Below are positions 1 to 10,215 of a stretch of DNA of 64,000 nucleotides, piece by piece. Position 1 is the stretch's first letter; the number at the start of each line of letters is the position of its first letter. Made by a program: the position numbers and the translations under genes. The stretch is from Lolium rigidum (lineage: Eukaryota > Streptophyta > Magnoliopsida > Poales > Poaceae): the NCBI RefSeq assembly GCF_022539505.1, contig NC_061513.1:185224017-185288016 (forward strand), in the 5' to 3' direction. Below the pieces are notes generated by a model. It was given only the letters and a program-made list of their open reading frames with translations. It was not told the DNA's origin and searched no databases.

Positions 1-905
1 GTTGTAAGACGATTATGTGTTGTAATAAATGATGTGTTGTGATATCAAGCTATTATGTCTCGCAAAAAACAATATTCCTGGGATTGCGAGGAATGGCATA
101 ATAGGCATCTGGACTTAAAAATCCGGGTGTTGACACACCACAAGCCAATGCGCCACAGAAATAAGGTTGGGACCACACCCAATCATTGGTTTCGCTATTT
201 CCGTGGCGCACGGTACCATGTGCGCCACATGAATAAGACATTTTCTGGCGCATAGGACCGGTGCGCCACAAAATTAAGTCATTCTGTGGCGCAGGCGCAC
301 GTGGGATGGTGCGCTACAGAAACTACACATTTTTGTGGCGCACATGAGCTTCATGCGCCACAGAAGACTTTTTTGCTCCCCACGCAACTCCACCCCCCCG
401 TGGATCGCCTTTTTGAACTCTGTAAAAAATAAAAGAAATAGATAGAAATTACTAAAAAATAAAATCCTTCGAGATGCCCATGTACTATGTCATCTAGCAC
501 CACTAAAAATTAACAAACATGAATTTCGACTTTTTTTTGCAAATTTGCGTTGCAAAATCATCAAACTGGATTTCTGGTTGCATACGAACTAGAAAAAAAC
601 GCATAATATATCAAAATGTTCCCACGGAAATTATACATCCGAATTCACCCGGGCTTGCCCGGTTGGACAATTTTTAGAATCCCCAAATTCTAAAAGAGTA
701 AAAAGTTACGGCCAGTTAAAGATTTTTTGCTGCAAAATAGAAAATTCTAAAAAAAAATCCTTGGCGCACCAAGTGCCCATGCGCCACAGAATTAAGCTCC
801 GAAATTTGAATTTCCTGCCGCCCTCCTCCACTTCTCCTCCACTTCTCCTTACTTCTCCTCCACTTCTCCTCACTTCTCCTCCACTTCTCCTCACTTCTCC
901 TCCTT

Positions 906-1372
906 AGATGCAAACTTCTCCTCCTCCTCCTCTCCTCCTCCACCACCACCACCTCCTCCTCCGGCCGGCCTCCTCCTCCTACTACTCCGGCGACCACCTC
1001 CTCCTCCTCCGGCGACCACCACCTTCTCCTCCTCCTCCTCCTCCGGCAACCACCTCCACCTCCGGCGACCTTCACCTCCTCCTCCGGCGACCTCCACCTC
1101 CTCCTCCTCTTCCTCCACCACCACCACCTCCTCCTCCTCCTCCACCACCTCCTCCTCCACCACCTCCTCCTCCACCTCCTCCTCCTCTTCCTCCACCACC
1201 ACCACCTCCTCCTCCTCCTCCTCCTCCTCCTCCTCCTCCTCCTCCACCACCTCCTCCTCCACCACCACCTCCTCCACCACCACCTCCTCCTCCTCCTCCT
1301 CCACCACCACCACCTCCTCCTCTTCCACCACCACCACCACCACCTCCTCCTCCGGCCGGCCTCCTCCTCCAC
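906..1372. repeat. Low-complexity CTC/CCA trinucleotide tract
   Basis: Nearly 470 bp of alternating CTCCTC and CCACCA triplets inside the CACTA end. All six frames translate to single-residue runs (Pro, Gly, Glu, Arg/Trp), so the long open frames here are an artefact of the triplet repeat and not genes. Confidence 0.9.
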
Positions 1373-1438
1373 CCACCCACCCAACCACCCACCTCCGGCG
1401 ACCTTCCAGCTAAATTTCAAAACAAAATCAGCGGCCCC

Positions 1439-1462
1439 AGATCTAGATCTAGATCTAGATCT
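1439..1462. repeat. (AGATCT)4 hexamer microsatellite
   Basis: Four perfect AGATCT copies. Each unit is its own reverse complement, so the tract can fold on itself or pair between strands. Confidence 0.95.
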
Positions 1463-1799
1463 GGCCGCCATTTTTTAAAAAAATTCAAAAAAAAAAATCG
1501 GTGGCGCACCGGAGGGTGGTGCGCTACAGAAATTAGACTTTCGCTTTCTGTGGCGCACCACCCTCCGGTGCGCCACAGAAATAAGACTTTCTGTGGCGCA
1601 TGGGCAGGTGCGCCACAGAATTCTTATTTTTGTGGCGAGAATTCTGTGGCGCACCGCCCATGCGCCACAAAATTGATTTTTGGTGCGCCACTGATGAGCC
1701 TTTTCCTACTAGTGCGAAGCTGGGTACATCGTGTGCCTAATCCCGCTCCCGGAATCTCCATCGTCGCTCTTTCCCGAAACCCAAGTCTACAATCCGTAG

Positions 1800-2213
1800 A
1801 CATTGGCGAGGTGATCCCTCGTCACCAGGTCTCTTTGGTGGATGATTGGAATTTCAGCTAAAAGGAGTCTAGAAGAGCCCTCTCAAACATGATAGTTCAG
1901 CATGGACTACCATTCTCCATTGTAGAGTATAGTGGTTTCATAAAGTTTGTCAAGTGCCTCAACCCGATGTTCAAAATGGTTTCAATAACAACAATAAAAG
2001 ATGATTGCCTAGATTCATACAAAGAGCAAAGAGTGTTGCTACGAGAAGTCTTGAAGAACTGTGGTGCTCGAGTTTCATTAACTGCCGACATGTGGACTTC
2101 TAATCAGAGGTTGGGATACCTTTGTGTCACTTGTCATTTCATTGACAACACTTGAAAGATGCAAAAAAGGATACTCAGATTTTGTATGATGGAAACGCCG
2201 CATAATGGTTTCC
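1800..2213 (+). pseudogene. hAT-family transposase fragment
   Basis: The frame open at 1889-2155 reads like the middle of grass hAT (RICESLEEPER/Ac-like) transposases: a block around IVQHGLPFSIVEYSGF, then LNPMFKMVS, then SLTADMWTSNQRLGYLCVTCHFID. The same frame continues on both sides through single nonsense codons: TAA near 1859 and TGA at 2153-2155, where the family usually has Trp, after which RILRFCMMETPHNG follows. The BED zinc finger and C-terminal dimerisation region are absent. It is a dead fragment just outside the CACTA end. Confidence 0.75.
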
Positions 2214-3290
2214 TACCAAGAAAGCGAGTGCCATGAAGAGACTGCGCCAACAGAATTAGCTTGTGGAACTCAACAAACAAGTAAACATTTTCAGTGTCAG
2301 TGTGTAACTTAATGGTTTCATGAAATCCAATCTGTCAAGATTAGGTTCGGTTGCTGCATGTATAAGTTATTTCCACCCAGACCATTAGTGTCGAAAAATA
2401 AAGAAAATGTTGAATTATGATAATTCAGACTTTTCAGAGTCAGTATTTGTTAGCTCAACATCATGGTAATAAGTAGGTCTGAACATTAAAAATGGTACAG
2501 AGCTGGTAGATTTTGTTTAGCTAGTATCAATCAATTTCGGAGGCGATTGTGTGGAGAGGCTTTCATGTTTGCGTACCTGGACTAACTGGCTGTTTCTGAA
2601 TTTTTTGTCAACACCTTTAATATACCCTACATCTTACTTGTAGTTTCGTGTCTTGTCTATCTCATGTAGCACCTACTGTGAATTTGCGAACTAGGTCATT
2701 GTCCATTGTTGTACAGATCTGCCTAGTTCTGGTTTAATTCATAATTCCTGCAACTTGTGATGGCTTTATTGAGTACTGTAGTATCCTGACTTGGTGATAA
2801 TGTTCAGTAGATGTTGGCATAACAACCTAAAGGCAGCTCAAATGGCTTACATTTTTTGTTCTTTTTACAGGTGCATCTGAGAAGTCTCAGTGAATATGGT
2901 TGAACTCTTCTTGAGGTGTATCTGAAAAGTCTCGGTGAAGATGGTTGAACTCTTCTTGAGCTACATGAAAATGATGTCCTCTTTCTATGATGTTGACCTG
3001 GATGAAAGCTGTCCTCTATTTGCAATCTGTGCTACATGATGAACATGTTTTTTTTAGTTTTGTGGATGCTGAACAAAAACTTGAGAGAGAGAGGTTATGT
3101 TCATCTTGATTATGTGAGCATGCAGATATGAGTTATGTTGACCTGGAAGATTACAAGGTCAACTGGGCATGGCTGCGGTTTAGAGTTATGAAAAAAATGG
3201 TTTATGATACATCCTGATTGTACCGAGAACCTGTTGACCAAGGACTTGTCTGAGAGTTAATAAAATCGTAGCCATTCCATCAAAAAGTAC
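2214..3290 (+). other. Possible 3' end and 3'UTR of a lost gene
   Basis: No recognisable gene. A short frame ending at TAG near 2258 (TKKASAMKRLRQQN) is followed by AT-rich, non-repetitive-looking DNA, a pyrimidine tract with acceptor TTTTTACAG at 2861-2870, and a plant-type AATAAA signal near 3259. This would fit the last exon and an intron-containing 3'UTR of a gene whose body was removed or displaced by the hAT/CACTA DNA. It is inference; the peptide matches nothing I recognise. Confidence 0.25.
2871..2960 (+). repeat. 2 x 45 bp tandem repeat
   Basis: Two adjacent 45-bp units (2871-2915, 2916-2960), each of the form GTGYATCTGARAAGTCTC followed by GGTTGAACTCTTCTTGAG, differing at a few positions. 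They begin immediately after the possible splice acceptor at 2870. Confidence 0.85.
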
Positions 3291-3388
3291 ACGGCTCCGC
3301 TCTACTTGTGAAAGCTAGCAGCAGGCGGCCGGCTTGTTCGCCGAAAACAACGGGCAGGAGAATCAGCGGACGCGGACGGTCCTAATTA

Positions 3389-3661
3389 GGACATCTACAA
3401 TGCACGGCGCTAGCGGAAGGCGCTAGGATTATTTTCCTGGACGAGCAGCGGTTTCACTAACGAATCCTGGCGTCAGATGCTGCGTCGACGCAAAAACAGG
3501 CAGCGACGCTTTAACGGAGAGAGGGCGCCATTGGGGGACTGTTTCGGTTCTGTTTTAGCGCTCAGTGTTGGAAAAGAGCGACGCTTAGATCTTCTTTATT
3601 TCGTAGTGTTTATTTTTTCCTCTGTTAGCGTCTAGATAAATGTCAACCATTGGACATGCCC
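3389..3661. mobile_element. Tourist/Harbinger-type MITE
   Basis: A 273-bp insert with imperfect terminal inverted repeats (GGACATCTACAATG at the left, CATTGGACATGCCC at the right) flanked by TTA on both sides (3386-3388, 3662-3664), the usual PIF/Harbinger target duplication. It has no coding capacity. Confidence 0.65.
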
Positions 3662-3699
3662 TTATACGATTAGTGTTAGCGGATGGAGCGGATAGGGCG

Positions 3700-3890
3700 G
3701 ACAGACACCGACAAGTGGGTCCCACGGAATACTGGGCACAGCCTTGAGGTAAAAATATCGTGCCCTCTCCTTCCCCATCCCGTCGTCTTCGTCTTCGAAT
3801 CGAATCGGGGGATCTCATCTCGCGTTCCAGCCAAGCCCCACAAAAGCCACGACCCCAACTCGCCCGAAACCTAGGGTTTCGCCGACCTAG
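3700..3890 (+). promoter_or_regulatory. Duplicate copy of the CWC21 promoter and 5'UTR
   Basis: This stretch repeats, almost base for base, the 5' region of the gene at 12096. The part GACACCGACAAGTGGGT to CAGCCTTGAGGTA matches 4170-4238. The part TAAAAATATCG through TCTCATCTCGCGTTCCAGCCAAGCC to CCTAGGGTTTCGCCGACC matches 11929-12050. The copy stops just before the region that carries the start codon, so it has no ORF attached. It may still work as a promoter, including its telo-box (TAGGGTTT). Confidence 0.8.
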
Positions 3891-3986
3891 GATAATTGAT
3901 GACGTGGAGGAGAGAGAAATAGAAAAAAGAGATTTGTCTTCTCTTAGCACCATCTCTTAGCAACAATCTCTTTCACCACTTATTTA

Positions 3987-4079
3987 GGGATGTCTCATTA
4001 CTAGAGATAAGACTAAAAAACAACTCATTGTACACTATGTTTTCTTGTTATATCTAGATTACGACCATTGTTCATGCCC
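3987..4079. mobile_element. Small Harbinger-like MITE (93 bp)
   Basis: Starts GGGATGTCTCATTAC, ends CATTGTTCATGCCC, flanked by TTA at 3984-3986 and 4080-4082. The right end resembles that of the MITE ending at 3661. The 3890-3986 stretch between the promoter copy and this MITE is purine/pyrimidine-rich filler with no gene. Confidence 0.5.
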
Positions 4080-4169
4080 TTATACCTATTGTCTTCTCTA
4101 GATGATATGGCGGGATAAGCGTGCCTTCTCTACCATTTACATACCCTAATGTATTTTGAGAAAAAACGA

Positions 4170-4238
4170 ACTAGACACCGACAAGTGGGTCTCACCGAAC
4201 CGTCTCGGACTACTGGGCGCAGCCTTGAGGTAGTAAAA
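4170..4238 (+). promoter_or_regulatory. Distal promoter piece of the CWC21 gene, now separated
   Basis: The sequence GACACCGACAAGTGGGTCTC to CAGCCTTGAGGTAGTAAAA lines up with the upstream half of the duplicate at 3700-3890. It ends in GTAGTAAAA (4230-4238), exactly the nonamer that begins the proximal 5'UTR at 11929-11937. Joined at that nonamer, the two pieces restore the order seen in the duplicate. This piece is therefore read as the original distal promoter, pushed away by the 4239-11928 insertions. Confidence 0.65.
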
Positions 4239-4916
4239 GGAAAATGCTTCAGATCCTCCGGAGGCTCGCAACCTCCGGTTCCAGCGCGGACGCGTGTATT
4301 CCTCCCAGTGGAGACAACGATGGTGTGAGGGCCCACCACGTTGGTCTTATCCTTTCCCGATTATTTTCCTTCGCACATACGGAGTAGTACTCTTTCCCTT
4401 CGCTCCGCGCGGCTCCTCTGCCTCCACAGCGCCGCCGTCTCAACCAAGCGCCGCCCAACGCCGAGGCTAGATGGACGCCGTGCGCCGCCGAGGCACAGCC
4501 CGCGCCGCCGCTTCGTGTGGTCGCATGGCCGGCTGCCACCAAGTAGTGCGCCGCCTGGGAAGGGCGCGGCGGCCGCGACGCTCCGCTGTCGCCGGAGATC
4601 GAGGCGGCGCCTGGCTCCCAAGAATCCCGCCGTCGACGGAGATGGTGGCCGCGGCGGAGGCCTGAAGTCCTCCTCATCAACTCCTGCAACCGAAACGACC
4701 TCGTCGCCGGCCGTCCCTACGGAGCGCCATGGCCGTTCCTCACGATGGTGTTGCTGCAAGAGTATCATGCGCACGGCGGTGCTGCAAGGCTCAGGTGGTG
4801 ACGGCGTGACCGGTGTGCGGCGAAGATTCATACGGTGTTTGTCGTTACTGCTTTGTGGGCTGTGGTGGTGCTACCGGCCATGTCCGGGGGTGCTACCAGC
4901 CATATTGGTGGAGCTG

Positions 4917-6075
4917 TGTTGGCGTCAGAAACCCACCGGCGGGCAGCGACTGGCCAACACGGTAGAGCCGGGAATGACTAGGGCTGCGGCTGGCCCCAGT
5001 CCCTCAGAGCGACGGCCCGCAAAGCCTCCTGGTCGCGCGCCGATGCTGGGTCGCAAGGGCGTGCCACCTGACCTATACCTGGTCAGGAAGGTGTGGATGA
5101 TGCCTCGCTTAGTTTCCTGCAGGGCACACACGTACACGTTGAATACGAGCCTCGATCGGCTCTCAGGTTGTCCTGTAAATCGGCTCAAGGAGCCGATTCA
5201 CCCATGATTCGTCCAAGGTGGCCGAATATATGGTGGTCCTGCTTGATCAACATAAAGCGTATGAGATCCACGACGATCTAGGGTTTTCACCGCATAATCG
5301 GATCATCCTACTCACGATTGGGCCTCGCGCTCACGCACGGTAAACGTAAGCCAGCCCTAGACAAGGCCTAAAAACCAACACTAGGTTGATCCTCGGAACG
5401 TCCTGTCTAGGGGCAGCAAACTACACCCCGCATGCCGCTGGATCCTCCAACCCTTTGTAAGGCCTAACTATTGCAGATATTAAACTAATCCTTGATGAAT
5501 CAAGGATCGACCATAACGGATCAGATCTACTAAACAAAGATCAAGCGGGGTGCCGCCCTGCGCCCATGATGAGGCACAAGGACGGCTAGACGCGCAAGGG
5601 TTGCACTACGCGAGCATATGATGCTAAGAACGATGCTAACCCTAACGCGTCTATGATAACTACGTTGCTCGCCATCAAAAACGCTTCAGTACGAGCAACG
5701 CATGAACAACTAGGCAGGCTTGTGCTGCCTAGATCGCGAGATGCGATCTAGGCAGCATGATGCTTACCGGAGGAACCCTCGAGACGAAGGAGTTGGCGAT
5801 GCGCCGAGATTGGTTTGTGTTGAACGTTGGTTGTTGTTTATTCCATAAACCCTAGGTACATATTTATAGTCCAGGGGACTCTCTAATGTGGGCGTGCACT
5901 AAACCGTGCACGAGATAAACTCTACCTTCTACGTAGCCTACTATATTAAGGTACACGGGCTAACTAGCCCAAACTTGATACACAAGGCCGATTCACATAT
6001 CCCTTCTATATGTATATCTTCAAATCCGTCTTGATCGCGGCCCACCTCTGGCTTGGTCAAATTCCGGTGATAACA
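4917..6075 (-). repeat. 3' LTR of the deleted gypsy element
   Basis: It has TG...CA ends and a minus-strand TATA box (TATAAATA, complement of 5861-5868). A perfect 14-bp inverted repeat (5724-5737 with 5743-5756, 5-nt loop) lies about 330 bp from its minus-strand start. It differs from its partner LTR almost only at CAG/CTG sites between about 5000 and 5780. Confidence 0.9.
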
Positions 6076-6090
6076 CATGCCCCCCTGGTT

Positions 6091-7420
6091 TTGGAAATGA
6101 CATTTCCAAAATCATCACGCTTTTTCTTCGTCAGGTCATGTCGTGGCAGAACCATCGCAGTATCCTTCCTCATGATATTGTCAACATAGAGTAATATAAC
6201 AAGTACAATATGCAAGTATGTAGGAATCAATGCACAGTTCACACGAATGTTTGCTTCTTGAGGTGGATAGAGATAGGTGAACTGACTCAACATAAAAAAG
6301 AATGGTCCTTCAAAGAGGGAAGCATCGATTGCTATATTTGTGCTAGAGCTTTTATTTTGAAAACATGAAACAATTTTGTCAACGGTAGTAATAAAGCATA
6401 TGAGTTATGAAAATTATCTCTTACAAGTTGCAAGCCTCATGCATAGTATACTAATAGTGCCCGCACCTTGTCCTAATTAGCTTGGACTACCGGATCTTCG
6501 CAATGCACATGTTTTAACCAAGTGTCACAAAGGGGTACCTCTATGCCGCCTCGTACAAAGGTCTAAGGAGAAAGCTCGCATTGGATTTCTCGCTATTGAT
6601 TATTCTCAACTTAGACATCCATACCGGGACAACATAGACAACAGATAATGGACTCCTCTCTAATGCATAAGCATGTGGCAACAATTATTATTCTCATATG
6701 AGATTGAGGATATGTGTCCAAAACTGAAACTTCCACCATGAATCATGGCTTTAGTTAGCGGCCCAAAGTTCTTCTCTAACAATATGCATGCTCCAACCAT
6801 AAAGGTGGTAGATCTCTCTTACTTCAGACAAGACGGACATGCATAGCAACTCACATGATATTCAATCAAAGAATAATTGATGACGTCCCCAGAAGCATGG
6901 TTATCGCACAACAAGCAACTTAATAAGAGATAAAGTGCATAAGTACATATTCAATACCACAATAGTTTGTAAGCTATTTGTCCCATGAGCTATATATTGC
7001 AAAGGTGAATGATGGAATTTTAAAGGTAGCACTCAAGCAATTTACTTTGGAATGGCGGATAAATACCATGTAGTAGGTAGGTATGGTGGACACAAATGGC
7101 ATAGTGGTTGGCTCAAGTATTTGGGATGCATGAGAAGTATTCCCTCTCGATACAAGGTTTAGGCTAGCAAGGTTGTTTAAAGCAAACACAAGTATGAACC
7201 GGTACAACAAAACTCACATAAAAGACATATTGAAAGCATTATAAGACTCTATACCGCCTCCATTGTTGTACCTTTTATCATTATATCGAAGCCAATCGCT
7301 TGAACCGGTCTCCTCTTCTGCAGAATTCACCATCCTCGAAGAAGGTTGATACACAGGACCAGCCGATGATACTCCAATTGGCTTTTAGCCGAATGGACCT
7401 GGGTTTGATCATGTCTGAGG
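6091..7420. other. Non-coding interior of the deleted gypsy element
   Basis: AT-rich, no frame longer than about 80 codons and no recognisable retroviral-type domain. It occupies the place where the rest of pol should be, so it is either untranslated spacer or foreign DNA picked up when pol was lost. Confidence 0.6.
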
Positions 7421-7426
7421 GAACTA

Positions 7427-8221
7427 TCATGCAGAGCCAACCGATTTGAACAAAATCGGCTCTCCAGAGGAGAGGACCTTCGGGGTGAGCTGTCCCCCGA
7501 GTTTCTTCAGTCCACTTCTTGCACCTTGCTGGTCAGATCGGCTCCTTTCCTTTCTCTTCATAAGCACAACATTGGGAGTCCATTCAATGTACCTGTGTGG
7601 CCCGATGCACCCGGCGTCCAACATTTTCCTGACCTCCCCCTTGACTTCCTCGATCTCTTCTAGCTCGTCAACTGATGTAAACCCATACCCCCGGTTTGCA
7701 TTGGACCGACGATATTCTTCATCGTCGTCGTCGTAGCGGCGACGTCGGTCGTACCGTTGTTCATATTTGCTGGGGAGGTGCACGGATAATGGGCGTGGAT
7801 ACCGCATGCTTCTCACCCCCTCCCTGGCCAGGTATCGTTTATCGTCGTCTTGGGGCCGGTCACGTGGACCGGCTTCCTCTTTCCCTTTGCCACGAGGGTG
7901 GCTGCTCTCTGCTTTGTCCGCGTCATGGCGAATCACGAACCCTGCCATATTGGCATCGAAAGAGAACCCTGGTTCTCCAATGGAGTGGCTGAGATCGACC
8001 GTGTTGACATCAGGCAACGGATGTGTGTTTCCGTCGAGCTTGATGTCGCACGAACAGGTCTTTCCCCAGGAGCCGACGAGTTTGGTTCCGAGGACCGCCT
8101 TGACCTTGTTATGCTTCTTCCTGAGCTCGTCAGCCAGGTCCTCGTGCTTGACCGGAGTGCTTTCCGCCATCTCTGATGTGGATGGCGAGGTGGTTGTCGT
8201 GGATGTTGAAGATGGTCCCAC
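7427..8221 (-). pseudogene. Truncated gag fused to start of reverse transcriptase
   Basis: The 264-aa frame begins right after the 5' LTR and primer site. It has a Ser/Thr-rich start, a basic central part with RRRRYDDDDEEYRR, then EEVKGEVRKMLDAGCI followed by EWTPNVVLMKRK. That last block resembles the opening of the Ty3/gypsy reverse transcriptase (EEVxREVxKLLxAGFI...WVSNPVxVxKK). The capsid C-terminus, zinc knuckle, protease and everything after the first RT block are missing, so an internal deletion has joined gag to RT. The family assignment rests on pattern recognition. Confidence 0.65.
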
Positions 8222-8237
8222 CGGGCGTGCCAGAATG

Positions 8238-9396
8238 TGTTGGCGTCAGAAACCCACCGGCGGGCAGCGACTGGCCAACACGGTAGAGCCGGGAATGACT
8301 AGGGCTGCGGCTGGCCCCGATCCCTCGGAGCGACGGCCCGCAAAGCCTCCCGGTCGCGCGCCGATGCTCGGGTCGCAGGGCGTGCCACCGACCTATACCG
8401 GTCGGGAAGGTGTGGATGATGCCTCGCTTAGTTTCTGCGGTGGCACACACGTACACGTTGAATACGAGCCTCGATCGGCTCTCGGGTTGTCCCGTAAATC
8501 GGCTCAAGGAGCCGATTCACCCATGATTCGTCCAAGGTGGCCGAATATATGGTGGTCTCGCTTGATCAACATAAAGCGTATGAGATCCACGACGATCTAG
8601 GGTTTTCACCGCATAATCGGATCATCCTACTCACGATTGGGCCTCGCGCTCACGCACGGTAAACGTAAGCCAGCCCTAGACAAGGCCTAAAACCAACACT
8701 AGGTTGATCCTCGGAACGTCCTCGTCTAGGGGCAGCAAACTACACCTGCATGCCGCTGGATCCTCCAACCCTTTGTAAGGCCTAACTATTGCAGATATTA
8801 AACTAATCCTTGATGAATCAAGGATCGACCATAACGGATCAGATCTACTAAACAAAGATCAAGCGGGGTGCCGCCCCTGCGCCCATGATGAGGCACAAGG
8901 ACGGCTAGACGCGCAAGGGTTGCACTACGCGAGCATATGATGCTAAGAACGATGCTAACCCTAACGCGTCTATGATAACTACGTTGCTCGCCATCAAAAA
9001 CGCTTCGATACGAGCAACGCATGAACAACTAGGCGGAGCTTAGTCTTGCCTAGATCGCGAGATGCGATCTAGGCGACATGATGCTACTCGGAGGAACCCT
9101 CGAGACGAAGGAGTTGGCGATGCGCCGAGATTGGTTTGTGTTGAACGTTGGTTGTTGTTTATTCCATAAACCCTAGGTACATATTTATAGTCCAGGGGAC
9201 TCTCTAATGTGGGCGTGCACTAAACCGTGCACGAGATAAACTCTACCTTCTACGTAGCCTACTATATTAAGGTACACGGGCTAACTAGCCCAAACTTGAT
9301 ACACAAGGCCGATTCACATATCCCTTCTATATGTATATCTTCAAATCCGTCTTGATCGCGGCCCACCTCTGGCTTGGTCAAATTCCGGTGATAACA
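8238..9396 (-). repeat. 5' LTR of the deleted gypsy element
   Basis: It is the same length (1159 bp) as its partner. The minus-strand TATA box is the complement of 9182-9189. The hairpin is kept with an 11-bp stem (9048-9058 with 9064-9074). Confidence 0.9.
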
Positions 9397-9963
9397 AGCT
9401 GCAGAGTCATGTTGCTACATAGGCCTCCGTGCGGAGCTACAAATGCTTCCGGTGGAGCTGTGTCGATGCTATTGGTGCCATGAAACGCAAATATACGAAC
9501 CGCCGACAATTTTGCTACAAAGGCCACCGGGTGGAGCTGCAAAGGCTTTTGGATAGAGCTACAAAGCTAGCCGTCGGATGCTCGATGTTATAATAGACAG
9601 TGACCGGAGCTGCAAACGGATATCGTTGATGTTGCAAAGCAATGTTATTGGGCTACCATGGAATAGGTTGGTGCTTCCGCTGTTGCTGCGAGATCTCACC
9701 GGAGATCTCGTAAAAAAATTGTGATGCTACAATAGTATATCTTCTTTGCTACAATTGTTCTGCGTTGTTGCTACTTCAGTATAAAATTGTGCTGCGAGGT
9801 CTCCGGTAGGTCTCCGGCGAATAGTGGACGATGCTACGATAGTGTAAACTTATTGCTTCAAATGTTTTGCTGGTTTGCTACTTTTAGTATAAAATTGTTG
9901 CTACCAAGGCTCCGGCGATGTCTCCAGCGAGATCTGCCTCTAACAAAAAAATTTCTTTTTATT

Positions 9964-10135
9964 TCTAAGCGAACCGTTTTTTGCTTCAATGAAGCAAAAG
10001 CGGGCTTTTTTTTGCTACAACGAAGCAATGCCTAAATTTCTGCCTTCTGATGAGTCTTTTCATTTTTGTCTCTAGGCGAACCGTTTTCTGCTTCAATGAA
10101 GCAAAAGCGGGCCTTCTTTTGCTGCGACGAAGCAA
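9964..10135. repeat. Imperfect ~109 bp tandem duplication with GCTTCA hairpins
   Basis: GCGAACCGTTTT, TGCTTCAATGAAGCAAAAGC and GGGCYTT...TTTGCTRC occur at 9969 onward and again at 10077 onward. TTGCTTCAATGAAGCAA folds as an 8-bp stem. It lies within the right arm of the MULE. Confidence 0.7.
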
Positions 10136-10215
10136 AGTCTGAATTTTAGCTAAAATTGGACACGTGTCATGCAGGGAAGCCGGAGGTTCGGTTGGTTGTG
10201 GCCTCCGAAGGATTA

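Larger units (their letters stand above)
1..1714. mobile_element. CACTA (DTC) transposon, terminal part
   Basis: The right edge ends in TACTAGTG at 1707-1714, the complement of the CACTA terminal signature. Inside it are many inverted copies of the motif TGTGGCGCAC/GTGCGCCACA (120-370, 760-800, 1500-1690). Such subterminal repeats are where CACTA transposases bind. No transposase coding sequence is visible, and the other end lies upstream of the window, so only a terminal part of the element is present. The 3-bp target duplication cannot be checked. Confidence 0.8.
4917..9396 (-). mobile_element. Internally deleted gypsy LTR retrotransposon
   Basis: Two 1159-bp LTRs (4917-6075, 8238-9396) bound a 2162-bp interior. 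The target duplication is AGCTG (4912-4916, 9397-9401). On the minus strand the LTR reads TGTTATCACCGG to CTGACGCCAACA. A primer-binding-like TGGCACGCCCGGTGGGACC lies at 8214-8232, and a G-rich polypurine stretch borders the other LTR at 6076-6090. Only a gag/RT fusion remnant is coding, so the element was non-autonomous. The same family left the solo LTR at 29559-30728. Confidence 0.9.
4239..10215. mobile_element. Mutator-like element (MULE), right tip lost
   Basis: The left end (GGAAAATGCTTCAGATCC, then CGGAGGCTCGCAACC) is mirrored, imperfectly, by the complement of 10150-10213 (CCTTCGGAGGCCACAACC onward); the last ~14 bp of the right terminus are missing. A 9-bp duplication GTAGTAAAA (4230-4238 and 11929-11937) fits Mutator insertion. 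The interior (4240-4911 and 9402-10150) has gene-poor GC-rich DNA and many GCTACAA/GGAGCTG words common in grass MULEs. No MURA transposase is visible. An LTR retrotransposon sits inside at 4917-9396. Confidence 0.5.

Noticed and set aside
908..1861. 317-aa proline-rich frame and 251-aa and 165-aa frames on the other strand
   Set aside because: All derive from CTC/CCA triplet repeats; every frame is open and no unique domain is present.
4341..5207. 288-aa plus-strand frame
   Set aside because: It starts in MULE DNA and runs across the LTR boundary at 4917 into the gypsy LTR, so it cannot be an evolved gene.
7446..8600. Plus-strand frames of 96-277 aa
   Set aside because: Shadow frames of the minus-strand gag remnant; the longest crosses into the LTR at 8238.
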